Source: Aeromonas piscicola (GTDB lineage Bacteria; Pseudomonadota; Gammaproteobacteria; Enterobacterales; Aeromonadaceae). From it: 64,000 nucleotides of DNA. Both the position numbers and the translations under genes were made by a program. The stretch spans positions 17,611 through 81,610 of the forward strand of contig NZ_CDBL01000034.1 in the NCBI RefSeq assembly GCF_000820005.1, in the 5' to 3' direction. Under the pieces are notes generated by a model. It saw only the letters and a program-made list of their open reading frames with translations, made no database searches and was not told the DNA's origin. Numbering within the stretch: the stretch's first letter is position 1; every line of letters starts with the position of its first letter. Of the stretch, positions 51,931-60,338 are shown piece by piece.

Positions 51931-53348
51931 AGCTGGTCTGGTTTCGCAATGACTTGCGCCTCGCCGACAATCCGGCCTTGCGACACGCGTGTGCCGAGAC
52001 GGGGGAGGTATCCGCCCTGTTTGTCATCTCCCCGACCCAGTGGCGGCAACACAAGATGGCCCCTATCCGTCAACGCTTTATGCTGGCGCAGGTCGATGCG
52101 CTGGGCCGCGAACTGGCGGCCCTCGGCATCAAGCTCCATCTGTTGCGGGTGGAGACCTTTGCCGAGCTGCCGGCAGCGCTGGCGACTCTGACCCGGGAGC
52201 TCGGTGTCACCCATCTCTACGCCAATCAGGCCATCGAACTCGACGAGCAGCGCCGTGACCATGCCGTCACCGCAGCGCTGGCAGAGCAGGAGGTGAGTTG
52301 CCATTGGCTCAACGGCTGCTGTGTGTTGCCGCCGGGGCGGGTGCTGACAGGTGCTGGGGAGATGTTCAAGGTGTTCACCCCCTTCAGCCGCGCCTGGCTC
52401 AAGGCGTTGGAGGAGGATGGCTTCGTTATTCACAGAGCCCCCGCGCCACGGGGCGAGCCGCTGCCGTGGCAGCCGCTGGCCGACAGGGCATTTGTCGATG
52501 CAGATCTCGGTGAAGTGACGCCGGATCCACGCTGGCCGGTGGGGGAGGCCGAGGCACTGCGCCGTTTACACGCCTTTCTGGAACAGGCCGTGCTCGACTA
52601 CGGCGAGACCCGGGACTTTCCGGCTCAGGCGGGCACCTCCATCCTCTCGCCTTATCTGGCTGCTGGCATTATAAGCCCGCGTCAGTGCGTAGGAGCGCTG
52701 CAGCAGCGGCTCGGTTATCGGCCCCAATCCAAGGCGCAGCCCGGTTTCGTCTGGCTCAACGAGCTTGTCTGGCGCGAATTTTATCGTCACCTGCTGGTGC
52801 TGGTGCCGACCCTCTCCATGAACCTGCCGTTCAAACCCGAGACTGCGGCTCTGCCCTGGGGCTGGGATCCGGATGCCTTGGCCGCCTGGTGTGAGGGGCG
52901 GACCGGCTATCCCATCGTCGATGCGGCCATGCGCTGCCTCAACGCCACCGGCTGGATGCACAACCGGCTGCGGATGATAGTGGCGAGCTTCCTGACCAAG
53001 GATCTGCACATCCACTGGCGGCTCGGGGAGGATTACTTCATGAGCCAGCTGATTGACGGGGATCTGGCGGCCAACAATGGCGGCTGGCAGTGGGCGGCGG
53101 GTACGGGCGCCGATGCGGCCCCCTACTTTCGGGTGTTCAATCCCACCACTCAGGGGCAACGATTTGATCCACAAGGAGACTTTATCCGTACATGGGTAAC
53201 TGAACTGGCCGATGTCCCTGTCGCCTATGTGCACCAGCCCCATGACTGGTTGCGACTCAAAGGGGGAAGGGGATATCCGGCGCCCATGGTGGATCACGCC
53301 GTCGCCCGGGTGAGAGCCATCGAGATGTTTCGACACCTGGAGAAATAG
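51927..53348 (+). CDS. phrB: Deoxyribodipyrimidine photolyase (CPD photolyase, class I)
   Basis: 473 residues. An N-terminal antenna domain (LVWFRNDLRLADNPAL) precedes the FAD domain, with ETRDFPAQAGTSILSPYL, FVWLNELVWREFYRHLL, GYPIVDAAMRCLNATGWMHNRLRMI and DYFMSQLIDGDLAANNGGWQWAAG. Repairs cyclobutane dimers in blue light. Translationally coupled to the upstream regulator; the NTF2-like gene begins 1 base after the stop codon. Confidence 0.95.
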   Translation: MKLVWFRNDLRLADNPALRHACAETGEVSALFVISPTQWRQHKMAPIRQRFMLAQVDALGRELAALGIKLHLLRVETFAELPAALATLTRELGVTHLYANQAIELDEQRRDHAVTAALAEQEVSCHWLNGCCVLPPGRVLTGAGEMFKVFTPFSRAWLKALEEDGFVIHRAPAPRGEPLPWQPLADRAFVDADLGEVTPDPRWPVGEAEALRRLHAFLEQAVLDYGETRDFPAQAGTSILSPYLAAGIISPRQCVGALQQRLGYRPQSKAQPGFVWLNELVWREFYRHLLVLVPTLSMNLPFKPETAALPWGWDPDALAAWCEGRTGYPIVDAAMRCLNATGWMHNRLRMIVASFLTKDLHIHWRLGEDYFMSQLIDGDLAANNGGWQWAAGTGADAAPYFRVFNPTTQGQRFDPQGDFIRTWVTELADVPVAYVHQPHDWLRLKGGRGYPAPMVDHAVARVRAIEMFRHLEK

Positions 53349-53349
53349 A

Positions 53350-53778
53350 ATGAATGCGCCGCTGGCCCGCTTTATTGCCCTTTACCAGCAACTGGACAAG
53401 CAGCAGTTGCATCGCTTGCCGGACGTCTACGCCGAGCAGGTGATCTTCATCGATCCGGCCCACCGTATCGAGGGGCTGACGGCGCTCACCGACTATTTTG
53501 CCGCCCTCTATGAGCGTCTCGCAGACTGCCGCTTCGAGATCGTCAGCCAGCAGCAACAGGGTCGTGAGGCCTGGATCAGCTGGGTCATGACCTTCTCCCA
53601 CCCAAGGCTCGGCGGGGGGCGGCCCGTCACTGTGGAGGGGGCGACCCGGCTTGAGTTCGACGCCGCAGACAAGGTGTGTCTGCATCGCGACTACTTCGAT
53701 CTCGGCGCCATGCTCTACGAGCAGTTGCCGCTGCTCGGATCCCTGGTGCGCACCATCAAGGGGAGGCTGGGATCATGA
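53350..53778 (+). CDS. NTF2/SnoaL-like protein
   Basis: 142 residues with a cone-shaped alpha+beta fold inferred from the helical start (ARFIALYQQLDKQQ), IDPAHRIEGLTALTDYF and a GREAWISWVMTF strand. Such proteins act as small isomerases or ligand binders. Part of the light-response operon, and its stop overlaps the SDR start (ATGA). Confidence 0.82.
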   Translation: MNAPLARFIALYQQLDKQQLHRLPDVYAEQVIFIDPAHRIEGLTALTDYFAALYERLADCRFEIVSQQQQGREAWISWVMTFSHPRLGGGRPVTVEGATRLEFDAADKVCLHRDYFDLGAMLYEQLPLLGSLVRTIKGRLGS

Positions 53779-54509
53779 GCGGACGTGTGCTGATCACGGG
53801 GGCCAGCTCCGGGCTGGGCTGCCAGCTGGCGCTCGATTACCGGCAGGCGGGCTGGCAGGTGTGGGGCTGCGGTCGCGATGGCGATCGGCTGCTGGCACTG
53901 GGTCGCCACGGCATCACCCCATTGCAGTTTGATGGCCGGGATGCGGCTGCCATGGCAGAGGTGGCGGCCAGCCTGCCGCCGCTGGATCTGCTGATCCTCA
54001 ATGCCGGCAGCTGCGAATACATGGATCTGGCAGAGGGGTTCGATGGCGAGCTGTTTGCCCGGGTGATCGAGACCAATCTCATCGCCACCGGCCACGCGCT
54101 GGCCGCCTTCCTGCCGCTGCTGGAGCGCGGTGCCAGGCTTGCCATCGTCGGCTCCTCGGTGAGCTGGTTGCCGCTGCCACGGGCCGAAGCCTATGGCGCT
54201 TCCAAGGCGGCCCTCGACTATTTGGCCGATACCCTGCGTCTCGATCTCAAGGCCAGGGGCATAGCTGTGACCCTGATCCGCCCCGGCTTTGTGCAGACGC
54301 CGCTCACCGCGAAAAATGATTTTCCCATGCCCTGCCTGGTGACGGTAGAGCAGGCCTCTCGCGCCATCCTGACCGGACTGGCCGCCGGTCGTCACCAGAT
54401 CCATTTTCCTCGCCGCTTCATCTGGTTGTTGCGCCTGCTTGGCGCACTGCCGGTGGGACTCTGGCTGCGGCTTGGCAGCACGCTTGTTTCGAAAGGACGC
54501 CCTTCATGA
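53775..54509 (+). CDS. Short-chain dehydrogenase
   Basis: 244 residues. TGASSGLG cofactor motif (8-15), NAGS, the catalytic SSVSW Ser and YGASK pair. The C-terminus is hydrophobic and basic (RRFIWLLRLLGALP), suggesting membrane contact. Coupled on both sides by 4-base overlaps. Relatives are found with CFA/flavin-oxidase genes in Vibrio and Rhodobacter clusters (from memory). Confidence 0.9.
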   Translation: MSGRVLITGASSGLGCQLALDYRQAGWQVWGCGRDGDRLLALGRHGITPLQFDGRDAAAMAEVAASLPPLDLLILNAGSCEYMDLAEGFDGELFARVIETNLIATGHALAAFLPLLERGARLAIVGSSVSWLPLPRAEAYGASKAALDYLADTLRLDLKARGIAVTLIRPGFVQTPLTAKNDFPMPCLVTVEQASRAILTGLAAGRHQIHFPRRFIWLLRLLGALPVGLWLRLGSTLVSKGRPS

Positions 54510-55765
54510 AGAAAAAAATCGCCATCGTCGGCTCTGGGATCTCCGGGCTTACCGCTGGTTTTCTGCTCCACAAGCGCCACGACGTTACCCTGTTTGAGGC
54601 CGCGCCCACTCTGGGTGGCCACACAGCGACCGTCGATGTGAGCCAGGGTGGCCGCAGCTATGCCATCGATACCGGCTTCATCGTATTCAACGATCGCACC
54701 TATCCCAATTTCCTCAAATTGCTGGAGCGGATCGGCGTGGCGCGCCAGGACGCCGAGATGAGCTTTTCGGTGAAAAGCCCGCAGGGGCTCGAGTACAACG
54801 GCCACAACCTGGATACCCTGTTTGCCCAGCGCAGCAATCTGTTGAGCCCTGGTTTTTACCGCTTCGTCGCCGAGATACTGCGTTTCAACCGGGAGGCCCG
54901 CGCCTGGCTGGCCGACGGCCAACGACATGGCGAGTGTCCCGCGCTGACCCTGGGGGACTTCTTGCAGGTGGGTGATTTTAGCGACTACTTCGCCCGCCAC
55001 TACATTCTGCCGATGGGGGCGGCCATCTGGTCCTCCACCCTGGCGGACATGCGTGCCTTCCCGCTGGCCTTCTTCCTGCGCTTCTTTGCCAACCATGGCC
55101 TGCTCGATGTGGCCAACCGTCCCCAGTGGTACGTGATACCGGGCGGTTCGCGGGAATACATAGGCCCGCTCACCGCAGGCTGGCAGCCGCAGATCCGGCT
55201 CGCCTGCCCGGTGCAGGGGATCCGGCGGCTGGCCGAGGGTGTGCTGATCCAGAGCCGTTATGGCGAGGAACAGTTTGACGAGGTGATCCTCGCCTGCCAC
55301 AGCGATCAGGCGCTGGCCCTGCTTGCCGATGCGAGCGAGCGGGAGCAGGCCATTCTCGGGGACATGGCTTATCAGGCCAATGACGTCTGGCTGCATACCG
55401 ATGTCAGCTGTTTGCCCACTCGCCGCAAAGCCTGGGCCAGCTGGAACTATCAGCTGGACGGGGACGACGAGGCGCGGCCGCTGGTGAGCTACAACATGAA
55501 CATTCTGCAGGGGGTGAACTCGCCAGTGCCCTTCTGCGTCAGTCTCAATCCCAAAGGAAAGGTGGACGAGAGCAAGGTGCTGCGCCGCTTCGTTTATCAC
55601 CACCCTGTGTTCAATCAGGCATCCATCCAGGCGCAGCAGGCGCGCCTGGAGATCTGCGGCCAGCACCACACCCATTTCTGCGGCGCCTACTGGTACAACG
55701 GCTTTCACGAGGACGGGGTACGCAGCGCACTGGACGTTGCCAGACGCTTCGGAGCCGAGCTATGA
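54506..55765 (+). CDS. FAD-dependent amine-oxidase-like protein
   Basis: 419 residues. An N-terminal dinucleotide motif GSGISGLTAG (9-18), then FEAAPTLGGHTATVD and a C-terminal FAD-contact HFCGAYWYNGFHEDGVRSAL. It is the NAD(P)-binding Rossmann/amine-oxidase group found beside DUF1365 and CFA synthase genes. Related genes in Rhodobacter belong to the singlet-oxygen regulon and modify membrane fatty acids (known for that organism; by analogy here). Confidence 0.9.
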   Translation: MKKKIAIVGSGISGLTAGFLLHKRHDVTLFEAAPTLGGHTATVDVSQGGRSYAIDTGFIVFNDRTYPNFLKLLERIGVARQDAEMSFSVKSPQGLEYNGHNLDTLFAQRSNLLSPGFYRFVAEILRFNREARAWLADGQRHGECPALTLGDFLQVGDFSDYFARHYILPMGAAIWSSTLADMRAFPLAFFLRFFANHGLLDVANRPQWYVIPGGSREYIGPLTAGWQPQIRLACPVQGIRRLAEGVLIQSRYGEEQFDEVILACHSDQALALLADASEREQAILGDMAYQANDVWLHTDVSCLPTRRKAWASWNYQLDGDDEARPLVSYNMNILQGVNSPVPFCVSLNPKGKVDESKVLRRFVYHHPVFNQASIQAQQARLEICGQHHTHFCGAYWYNGFHEDGVRSALDVARRFGAEL

Positions 55766-56514
55766 GTGCTGTCGCCATGGCTCAGACTGTCAGCGCCATC
55801 TGGCAGGGCTCGGTGCGCCATCGCCGCTTTGCACCCAGGGCCCACGCTTTCTCCTACAGCCTCTTCATGCTGGGGCTGGATCTGGACGAGCTGCCGAGCC
55901 TCAGCCAGGGGCACTGGTTCGGCGTGGAGCGGGCCGGGTTGCTCTCCTTTCATCGCAATGACTATCTCAAAGGCAGCGAAGGGAGCCTCAAGCAGGCGGT
56001 GTGGCACAAGGTGAGTGAACTGGGTGGCGATGCCGACCCCGAGGGGCGGGTGTTGCTGCTCGGCAATGTACGCTGCATGGGCTTTTACTTCAGCCCGGTC
56101 AACTTCTACTTCTGCTACCGGCAGGGTGAGGCGCGTTACCTGCTGGCCGAGGTGTCGAACACCCCCTGGAACGAGCGTCACTACTACCTGCTGGATCTGG
56201 CGGCGCTGGCGCCCCACGACAAAGATTTTCACGTCTCCCCGTTTATGGGGCTGGCCATGCGCTACCACTGGCGTATTCGCCCACCGGAGCAGGAGACATT
56301 GATCCACATAGAGAGTCATCCCCAGTCCGGTGAGGCCAAGCTGTTTGACGCCACCCTGGCGCTGAGCCGCGAGCCCCTGTCCCGCAAGGGACTGATGGCG
56401 CTGCTCGCTCGCTGGCCCTGGATGACCCTGAAGGTGCTGCTCGGGATCTACTGGCAGGCCTTGCGTCTTTTTATCAAACGAACACCTATCTTCAGCCATC
56501 CGGAGACTCGCTAA
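55762..56514 (+). CDS. DUF1365 protein
   Basis: 250 residues. SVRHRRFAPRAHAFSYSLFML at the start, FSPVNFYFCYR and EVSNTPWNERHYY in the middle are the DUF1365 signatures. It always accompanies the flavin oxidase and CFA-type methyltransferase, and probably acts with them on phospholipid acyl chains. A 4-base overlap with the preceding gene and 1-base overlap with the next show coupling. Confidence 0.9.
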   Translation: MSAVAMAQTVSAIWQGSVRHRRFAPRAHAFSYSLFMLGLDLDELPSLSQGHWFGVERAGLLSFHRNDYLKGSEGSLKQAVWHKVSELGGDADPEGRVLLLGNVRCMGFYFSPVNFYFCYRQGEARYLLAEVSNTPWNERHYYLLDLAALAPHDKDFHVSPFMGLAMRYHWRIRPPEQETLIHIESHPQSGEAKLFDATLALSREPLSRKGLMALLARWPWMTLKVLLGIYWQALRLFIKRTPIFSHPETR

Positions 56515-57770
56515 TGGAACTGGTGCAATCAACAAGTTCAGCCTCTTTCATCGACAAAGGCGCAAGGCAACTGCTGCTCAAGCTGCTGGGGCGTCTCGAG
56601 CACGGTCAACTGCTGCTGCGGGACGGCAGCGATCGTCATAGTTTCGGGGTGGCGGGTACTGACCTGCACGCCGAAGTGGTGGTAAAGGATCCGGCCTTCT
56701 ATCGCCGCCTGCTGCTGGGGGGCAGCATTGCCGCCGGTGAAACCTGGGTGGAGGGGCTTTGGACCAGCCCGGATCCGGTGGCGCTGGTGCGGTTGCTGGC
56801 CCGCAATATGACACTGCTCGACAGCCTGGAGCGGCGGCTCAGTTGGCTGAGTTTCCCCTTCAACAAGGCGCGTCACTGGATAAATCGCAATACCCTGACA
56901 GGATCGAGATCCAACATCGCCGCCCACTACGATCTGGGCAATACCCTCTATCAGGGTTTTCTCGATGGCCATATGCAGTACTCGAGCGCGATTTATCCGA
57001 GTGCGGAAGCAAGCCTGGAGGAGGCACAACAGGCCAAGCTGCGTACCATCTGCGAGCGGCTTGAGCTGAGGCCGGACGATCACCTGCTGGAGATAGGCAC
57101 AGGCTGGGGCGGGCTGGCCATTTATGCGGCCCGTCACTATGGCTGCCGAGTGACCACGACGACCATCTCTCAGGCCCAGCATGACTATGCTCGCGAGTGG
57201 ATCGAGCGGGAGGGGCTCGGAGATCGCATCACCTTGCTGCTGGAGGATTACCGCAAGCTGGAGGGAACCTTCGACAAGCTGGTCTCCATCGAGATGATAG
57301 AGGCGGTGGGTCACGCCTTCCTGCCGGACTATTTCCGCCAGTTGTCGCGGCTACTCAAACCCGGTGGTCGCCTGCTCATTCAGGCCATCACCATCGCCGA
57401 TCAGCGCCACGCCCAGTATCTGCGCGGCGTCGACTTCATCCAGCGTTACATCTTCCCCGGCGGCTGCCTGCCGAGCGTCTCCCAGATGGCGGGCTTGCTG
57501 GCCCGCGAGACCGACATGCAGCTGGTGCGGCTGCACGATCACGGTCACCATTACGCCCGCACCCTGGCGCACTGGTGCGAGCGCTTTCTGGCGCTGGCCC
57601 CAGAGCTGCCGAGGCTCGGCTACAACCAGGATTTCATCCGGCTATGGCACTTCTACTTTGCCTATTGCGAAGGAGGCTTCTGGGAGCGGGCCATCAGTCT
57701 GGTCCAGCTGGAAGCGGCCAAACCGGGCCCCCTCGGCTGGTCTGGGGATCTGCCAGTAAGCGGTCACTGA
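56514..57770 (+). CDS. Cyclopropane-fatty-acid-phospholipid synthase family methyltransferase
   Basis: 418 residues. SAM motif LLEIGTGWGGLAIYAARHYGC (about 190), then TTTISQAQHDYA, VSIEMIEAVGH and YIFPGGCLPSV, all CFA-synthase hallmarks. It uses SAM to methylate or cyclopropanate acyl double bonds. In the context of the flavin oxidase and DUF1365 it may be of the UfaM type that makes methylated or furan fatty acids, rather than a housekeeping cfa (inference). Confidence 0.92.
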   Translation: MELVQSTSSASFIDKGARQLLLKLLGRLEHGQLLLRDGSDRHSFGVAGTDLHAEVVVKDPAFYRRLLLGGSIAAGETWVEGLWTSPDPVALVRLLARNMTLLDSLERRLSWLSFPFNKARHWINRNTLTGSRSNIAAHYDLGNTLYQGFLDGHMQYSSAIYPSAEASLEEAQQAKLRTICERLELRPDDHLLEIGTGWGGLAIYAARHYGCRVTTTTISQAQHDYAREWIEREGLGDRITLLLEDYRKLEGTFDKLVSIEMIEAVGHAFLPDYFRQLSRLLKPGGRLLIQAITIADQRHAQYLRGVDFIQRYIFPGGCLPSVSQMAGLLARETDMQLVRLHDHGHHYARTLAHWCERFLALAPELPRLGYNQDFIRLWHFYFAYCEGGFWERAISLVQLEAAKPGPLGWSGDLPVSGH

Positions 57771-57772
57771 CC

Positions 57773-58252
57773 ATGTGGCAGTGGGCCCAGCTGCTGGGGT
57801 TCAACCTTTACTGGTTGCTGGCGGTGAAGTGGCAGCAGCCGGGCCCGCTGCTGCTGATGCTGTTGCTCCACTTTCTCTTCTCCCCCAGCCGCAGGCGCGA
57901 TCTGCGGTTATGGCCGGTGGCCCTGGCCGGCTGTCTGCTCGATGGCTCGCTCTGGCAGCTCGGATTGTTTCAATTTTCAGCCGGTTTCCCCCTCTGGCTG
58001 GCACTGCTGTGGTTGGGATTTGCCTTGAGCCTCAGTCACGGATTGCGCTGGTTGCGCCCCTTGCCCCGCTGGCAGCAGGGGCTGTTTGGCATGGCGGGTG
58101 GCGCCTCCTCCTATGTGGCGGGAGCAGCCATGGGGGCAGTACACTTACCTTGGGGCATCTGGATCAGCACGGCACTGCTGGCGGTGATCTGGATGTGGTG
58201 GTTACCCGTACTCCTGTGGGTAACGGTCAAGCTGGAGGGTGAAGCGAGATGA
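57773..58252 (+). CDS. DUF2878 membrane protein
   Basis: 159 residues, five predicted membrane helices, very rich in Leu and Trp. WQWAQLLGFNLYW and ACLLDGSLW-like LLDGSLWQLG match DUF2878. A standard partner of this photolyase/CFA cluster; possibly a membrane anchor for lipid modification. ATG 57773 begins 2 bases after the methyltransferase stop, and its own stop overlaps the next start by 4 bases. Confidence 0.82.
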   Translation: MWQWAQLLGFNLYWLLAVKWQQPGPLLLMLLLHFLFSPSRRRDLRLWPVALAGCLLDGSLWQLGLFQFSAGFPLWLALLWLGFALSLSHGLRWLRPLPRWQQGLFGMAGGASSYVAGAAMGAVHLPWGIWISTALLAVIWMWWLPVLLWVTVKLEGEAR

Positions 58253-58467
58253 ACACCTTTTCGACCGACACCTTGTTGTTTTCCAAGTGGACCAAAGAGA
58301 GCCAGCACGAGCTGACCGAGCGCTTCTATCTGGTGGTGTCATGCCAACGGGATGCGCAGGGGAAACTGGCCCGCGTGGTGATGCAGGATATCAACACCCT
58401 GCTGGAACAGGAGATGGATTGGCATGAACTGGAAGATCCCGCGAGCTGGCACATGGGGTGGAATTAG
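58249..58467 (+). CDS. Small Trp-rich protein (TIGR02450/DUF2389-like)
   Basis: 72 residues. LLFSKWT near the N-terminus and DWHELEDPASWHMGW at the C-terminus match the small Trp-rich family. Function unknown. It overlaps both neighbours (4 bases upstream, 44 bases downstream). Confidence 0.78.
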   Translation: MNTFSTDTLLFSKWTKESQHELTERFYLVVSCQRDAQGKLARVVMQDINTLLEQEMDWHELEDPASWHMGWN

Positions 58468-58966
58468 CCTGCTGATCGTGGCCTTGAGCAGCCCGCATTC
58501 ACTGGCCAAGGAAACCCCTTCAGCCCCCTGGCAGCTGCTGCGAACCGTGGGGCAGGGGGAGATGAACTGGCTCTGGTTCAAACTCTATGACGCTACCCTC
58601 TACAGCCAGAGTGGTCGTTATGAGCCGGGCCATTATCCACAGGCGCTGACCCTCACCTACGCCAGAGATATCGAACGTAGTGATTTGCTCACCGCCACCG
58701 CCGAGGAGTGGCAGCGACTCGGGCTCGGCAGCGATGCCGATCGCCTGCGTTGGCTCGATCAGCTGGCGGCGCTCTGGCCCGATGTGGGGGCGGGAGACAG
58801 TCTTACCTTCTATGTGGATGAGGCCGGATTTGGCCATTTCTGGTGGCACGATCAGCCGCTCGGCAGCCTCGCCGATCCCCAATTCTCCGCGGCCTTTCTG
58901 GCCATCTGGCTTGCCGACAATAGTCGCGATCCTGCCCTTACCCGCCGCCTGCGCGGTCAACTCTGA
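58424..58966 (+). CDS. Chalcone-isomerase-like secreted protein
   Basis: 180 residues with a signal peptide ending near residue 28 (SPHSLAKE). WFKLYDATLYSQSGRYEPG and ALTLTYARDIERSDLLTAT resemble bacterial chalcone-isomerase-like proteins that accompany CFA/photolyase loci. The start ATG 58424 lies 44 bases inside the preceding gene in another frame. Probably periplasmic; catalytic residues of plant chalcone isomerases are not obvious. Confidence 0.8.
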   Translation: MNWKIPRAGTWGGISLLIVALSSPHSLAKETPSAPWQLLRTVGQGEMNWLWFKLYDATLYSQSGRYEPGHYPQALTLTYARDIERSDLLTATAEEWQRLGLGSDADRLRWLDQLAALWPDVGAGDSLTFYVDEAGFGHFWWHDQPLGSLADPQFSAAFLAIWLADNSRDPALTRRLRGQL

Positions 58967-58980
58967 TGCTGGAGTACTCA

Positions 58981-59523
58981 ATGTCTTTCTATCGTTACTG
59001 TCGTTTTCTGCTCTTGTTGCCACTCCTGTTGCTCACTGGCTGTGGCGCCAGCCTGGATGAATATCGTGGTCAGGGGCCGAACTGGGATCTCGCCCGCTTC
59101 TTCAGCGGCAAGCTGGTGGCCCATGGCCTGGTGACCGACCGCAACGGCGAAGTGACCAGTCGCTTTCGGGTCGAGATGGTGGGGCGCTGGCAGGATGGCA
59201 AGGGCGAGCTGTTTGAGCAGTTCTATTTCGATGACGGCCGCCGGCAGACCCGTACCTGGTTTTTGAGCAAGGGGGCCGATGGTCACTGGCGCGGTACCGC
59301 ATCCGATGTAGTGGGGGAGGCGATAGGCAAGACGGAAGGCTTTGCTCTCAACTGGCGCTATCAGCTCGATCTGGCCCTGCCGGACGGGGAGGTGGTGCGG
59401 GTGAGCTTCGATGACTGGATGTACCTGCTGGATGAAGATCGCCTGATCAATCGGGCCGAGATCAGCAAGTTCGGCATTCATCTGGGCGAGGTGATCCTCT
59501 ATATCGAGCGGCGCCCGGGGTGA
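58981..59523 (+). CDS. DUF3833 lipoprotein
   Basis: 180 residues. Lipobox LTGC at about 18-21. GQGPNWDLARFFSGKLVAHGLVTDRNG and DDWMYLLDEDRLINRAEISKFGIHLGEV are typical of DUF3833. ATG 58981 follows GGAG; an in-frame ATG at 58966 is less well placed. Last gene of the light-response operon. Confidence 0.88.
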   Translation: MSFYRYCRFLLLLPLLLLTGCGASLDEYRGQGPNWDLARFFSGKLVAHGLVTDRNGEVTSRFRVEMVGRWQDGKGELFEQFYFDDGRRQTRTWFLSKGADGHWRGTASDVVGEAIGKTEGFALNWRYQLDLALPDGEVVRVSFDDWMYLLDEDRLINRAEISKFGIHLGEVILYIERRPG

Positions 59524-59581
59524 GTCATGCCAGATCATCTGATGGGTGCACTTGGCGATAGCCGCTCGCTATCAATCAGTT

Positions 59582-59599
59582 AGGTAGTAACTATTACCT
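59582..59599. promoter_or_regulatory. Palindromic operator-like site upstream of dps
   Basis: AGGTAGTAACTATTACCT is an 18-base palindrome with two mismatched pairs. The GTAACTA core resembles operators of HxlR/MarR-type redox regulators. It is 53 bases before the dps start codon and could control it; the regulator is not identified. Confidence 0.4.
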
Positions 59600-59652
59600 T
59601 TTGAGTCTGAAGGGAGCTAATCTGGCTCCGTCGTCAAATCTGGAGGTGAAAC

Positions 59653-60120
59653 ATGAAAAGTCCGATTGGTCTTGATACCGTTCAATCACAAGCCCTGGCC
59701 GCCGAGCTGAACAAGTTGCTGGCCAGCTACCAGATCCTCTACATGAACGTCCGTGGCTTCCACTGGAATATCCGCGGCAACCAGTTCTTCGAACTGCACC
59801 TGAAATTTGAAGAGATCTATAACGATCTGCTGCTGAAGGTCGACGCCTTGGCCGAGCGTATCCTCACCCTGGATGGCGTGCCCATGCACAGCTTCAGCGA
59901 TTACCTGAAAGTCTCTGCCATCCCGGAGCAGAAGGGGCTGCATGACGGTCGTGCCTGTGTCGAATCCCTGCTTGAGAGCTTCCGCGAGCTGCTGGTCGCC
60001 CAGCGCCGGATCCTGGGACAAGCCGCCGAGGCCGGTGACGAGGGGACGGCATCCATCCTCTCCGACTATGTACAGCAGCAGGAAAAACTGGTCTGGATGC
60101 TGCGCGCCTATCTGGCCTGA
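59653..60120 (+). CDS. dps: Dps/ferritin-like DNA-protecting protein
   Basis: 155 residues. The ferroxidase signature NVRGFHWNIRG, FFELHLKFEEIYNDL and DALAERIL are present. Dps stores iron and protects DNA from peroxide. GGAGG precedes ATG 59653. Monocistronic with its own terminator. Confidence 0.94.
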   Translation: MKSPIGLDTVQSQALAAELNKLLASYQILYMNVRGFHWNIRGNQFFELHLKFEEIYNDLLLKVDALAERILTLDGVPMHSFSDYLKVSAIPEQKGLHDGRACVESLLESFRELLVAQRRILGQAAEAGDEGTASILSDYVQQQEKLVWMLRAYLA

Positions 60121-60194
60121 CCCTTTGTAGATGTGAGTTTTGTTGTAAACCTTTGTTGTAAACCTGAGTTGTCTCTCCTTTTATCCACCCGCTT

Positions 60195-60219
60195 GCCGCC
60201 CTGTTTGGGCGGCTTTTTT
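60195..60219 (+). terminator. Terminator of dps
   Basis: GCCGCCC, loop TGTTT, GGGCGGC, then six T. Confidence 0.92.
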
Positions 60220-60223
60220 GTTT

Positions 60224-60237
60224 TTGATCTGCATCAA
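60224..60237 (+). promoter_or_regulatory. Perfect FNR box upstream of hcp
   Basis: TTGAT-CTGC-ATCAA matches the FNR consensus at all ten positions, 102 bases before the hcp start. It points to anaerobic activation; TACCTAT (60263-60269) also fits a NarL/NarP heptamer. Confidence 0.82.
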
Positions 60238-60338
60238 TGAAAACTTAATTGGCAAATTGAATACCTATTAAGTTTTTGGCGAGGGGCATAGAATCGCCAC
60301 AAAACAAGTAACTGAAATGTCCAATTGGGAGAGGCATG

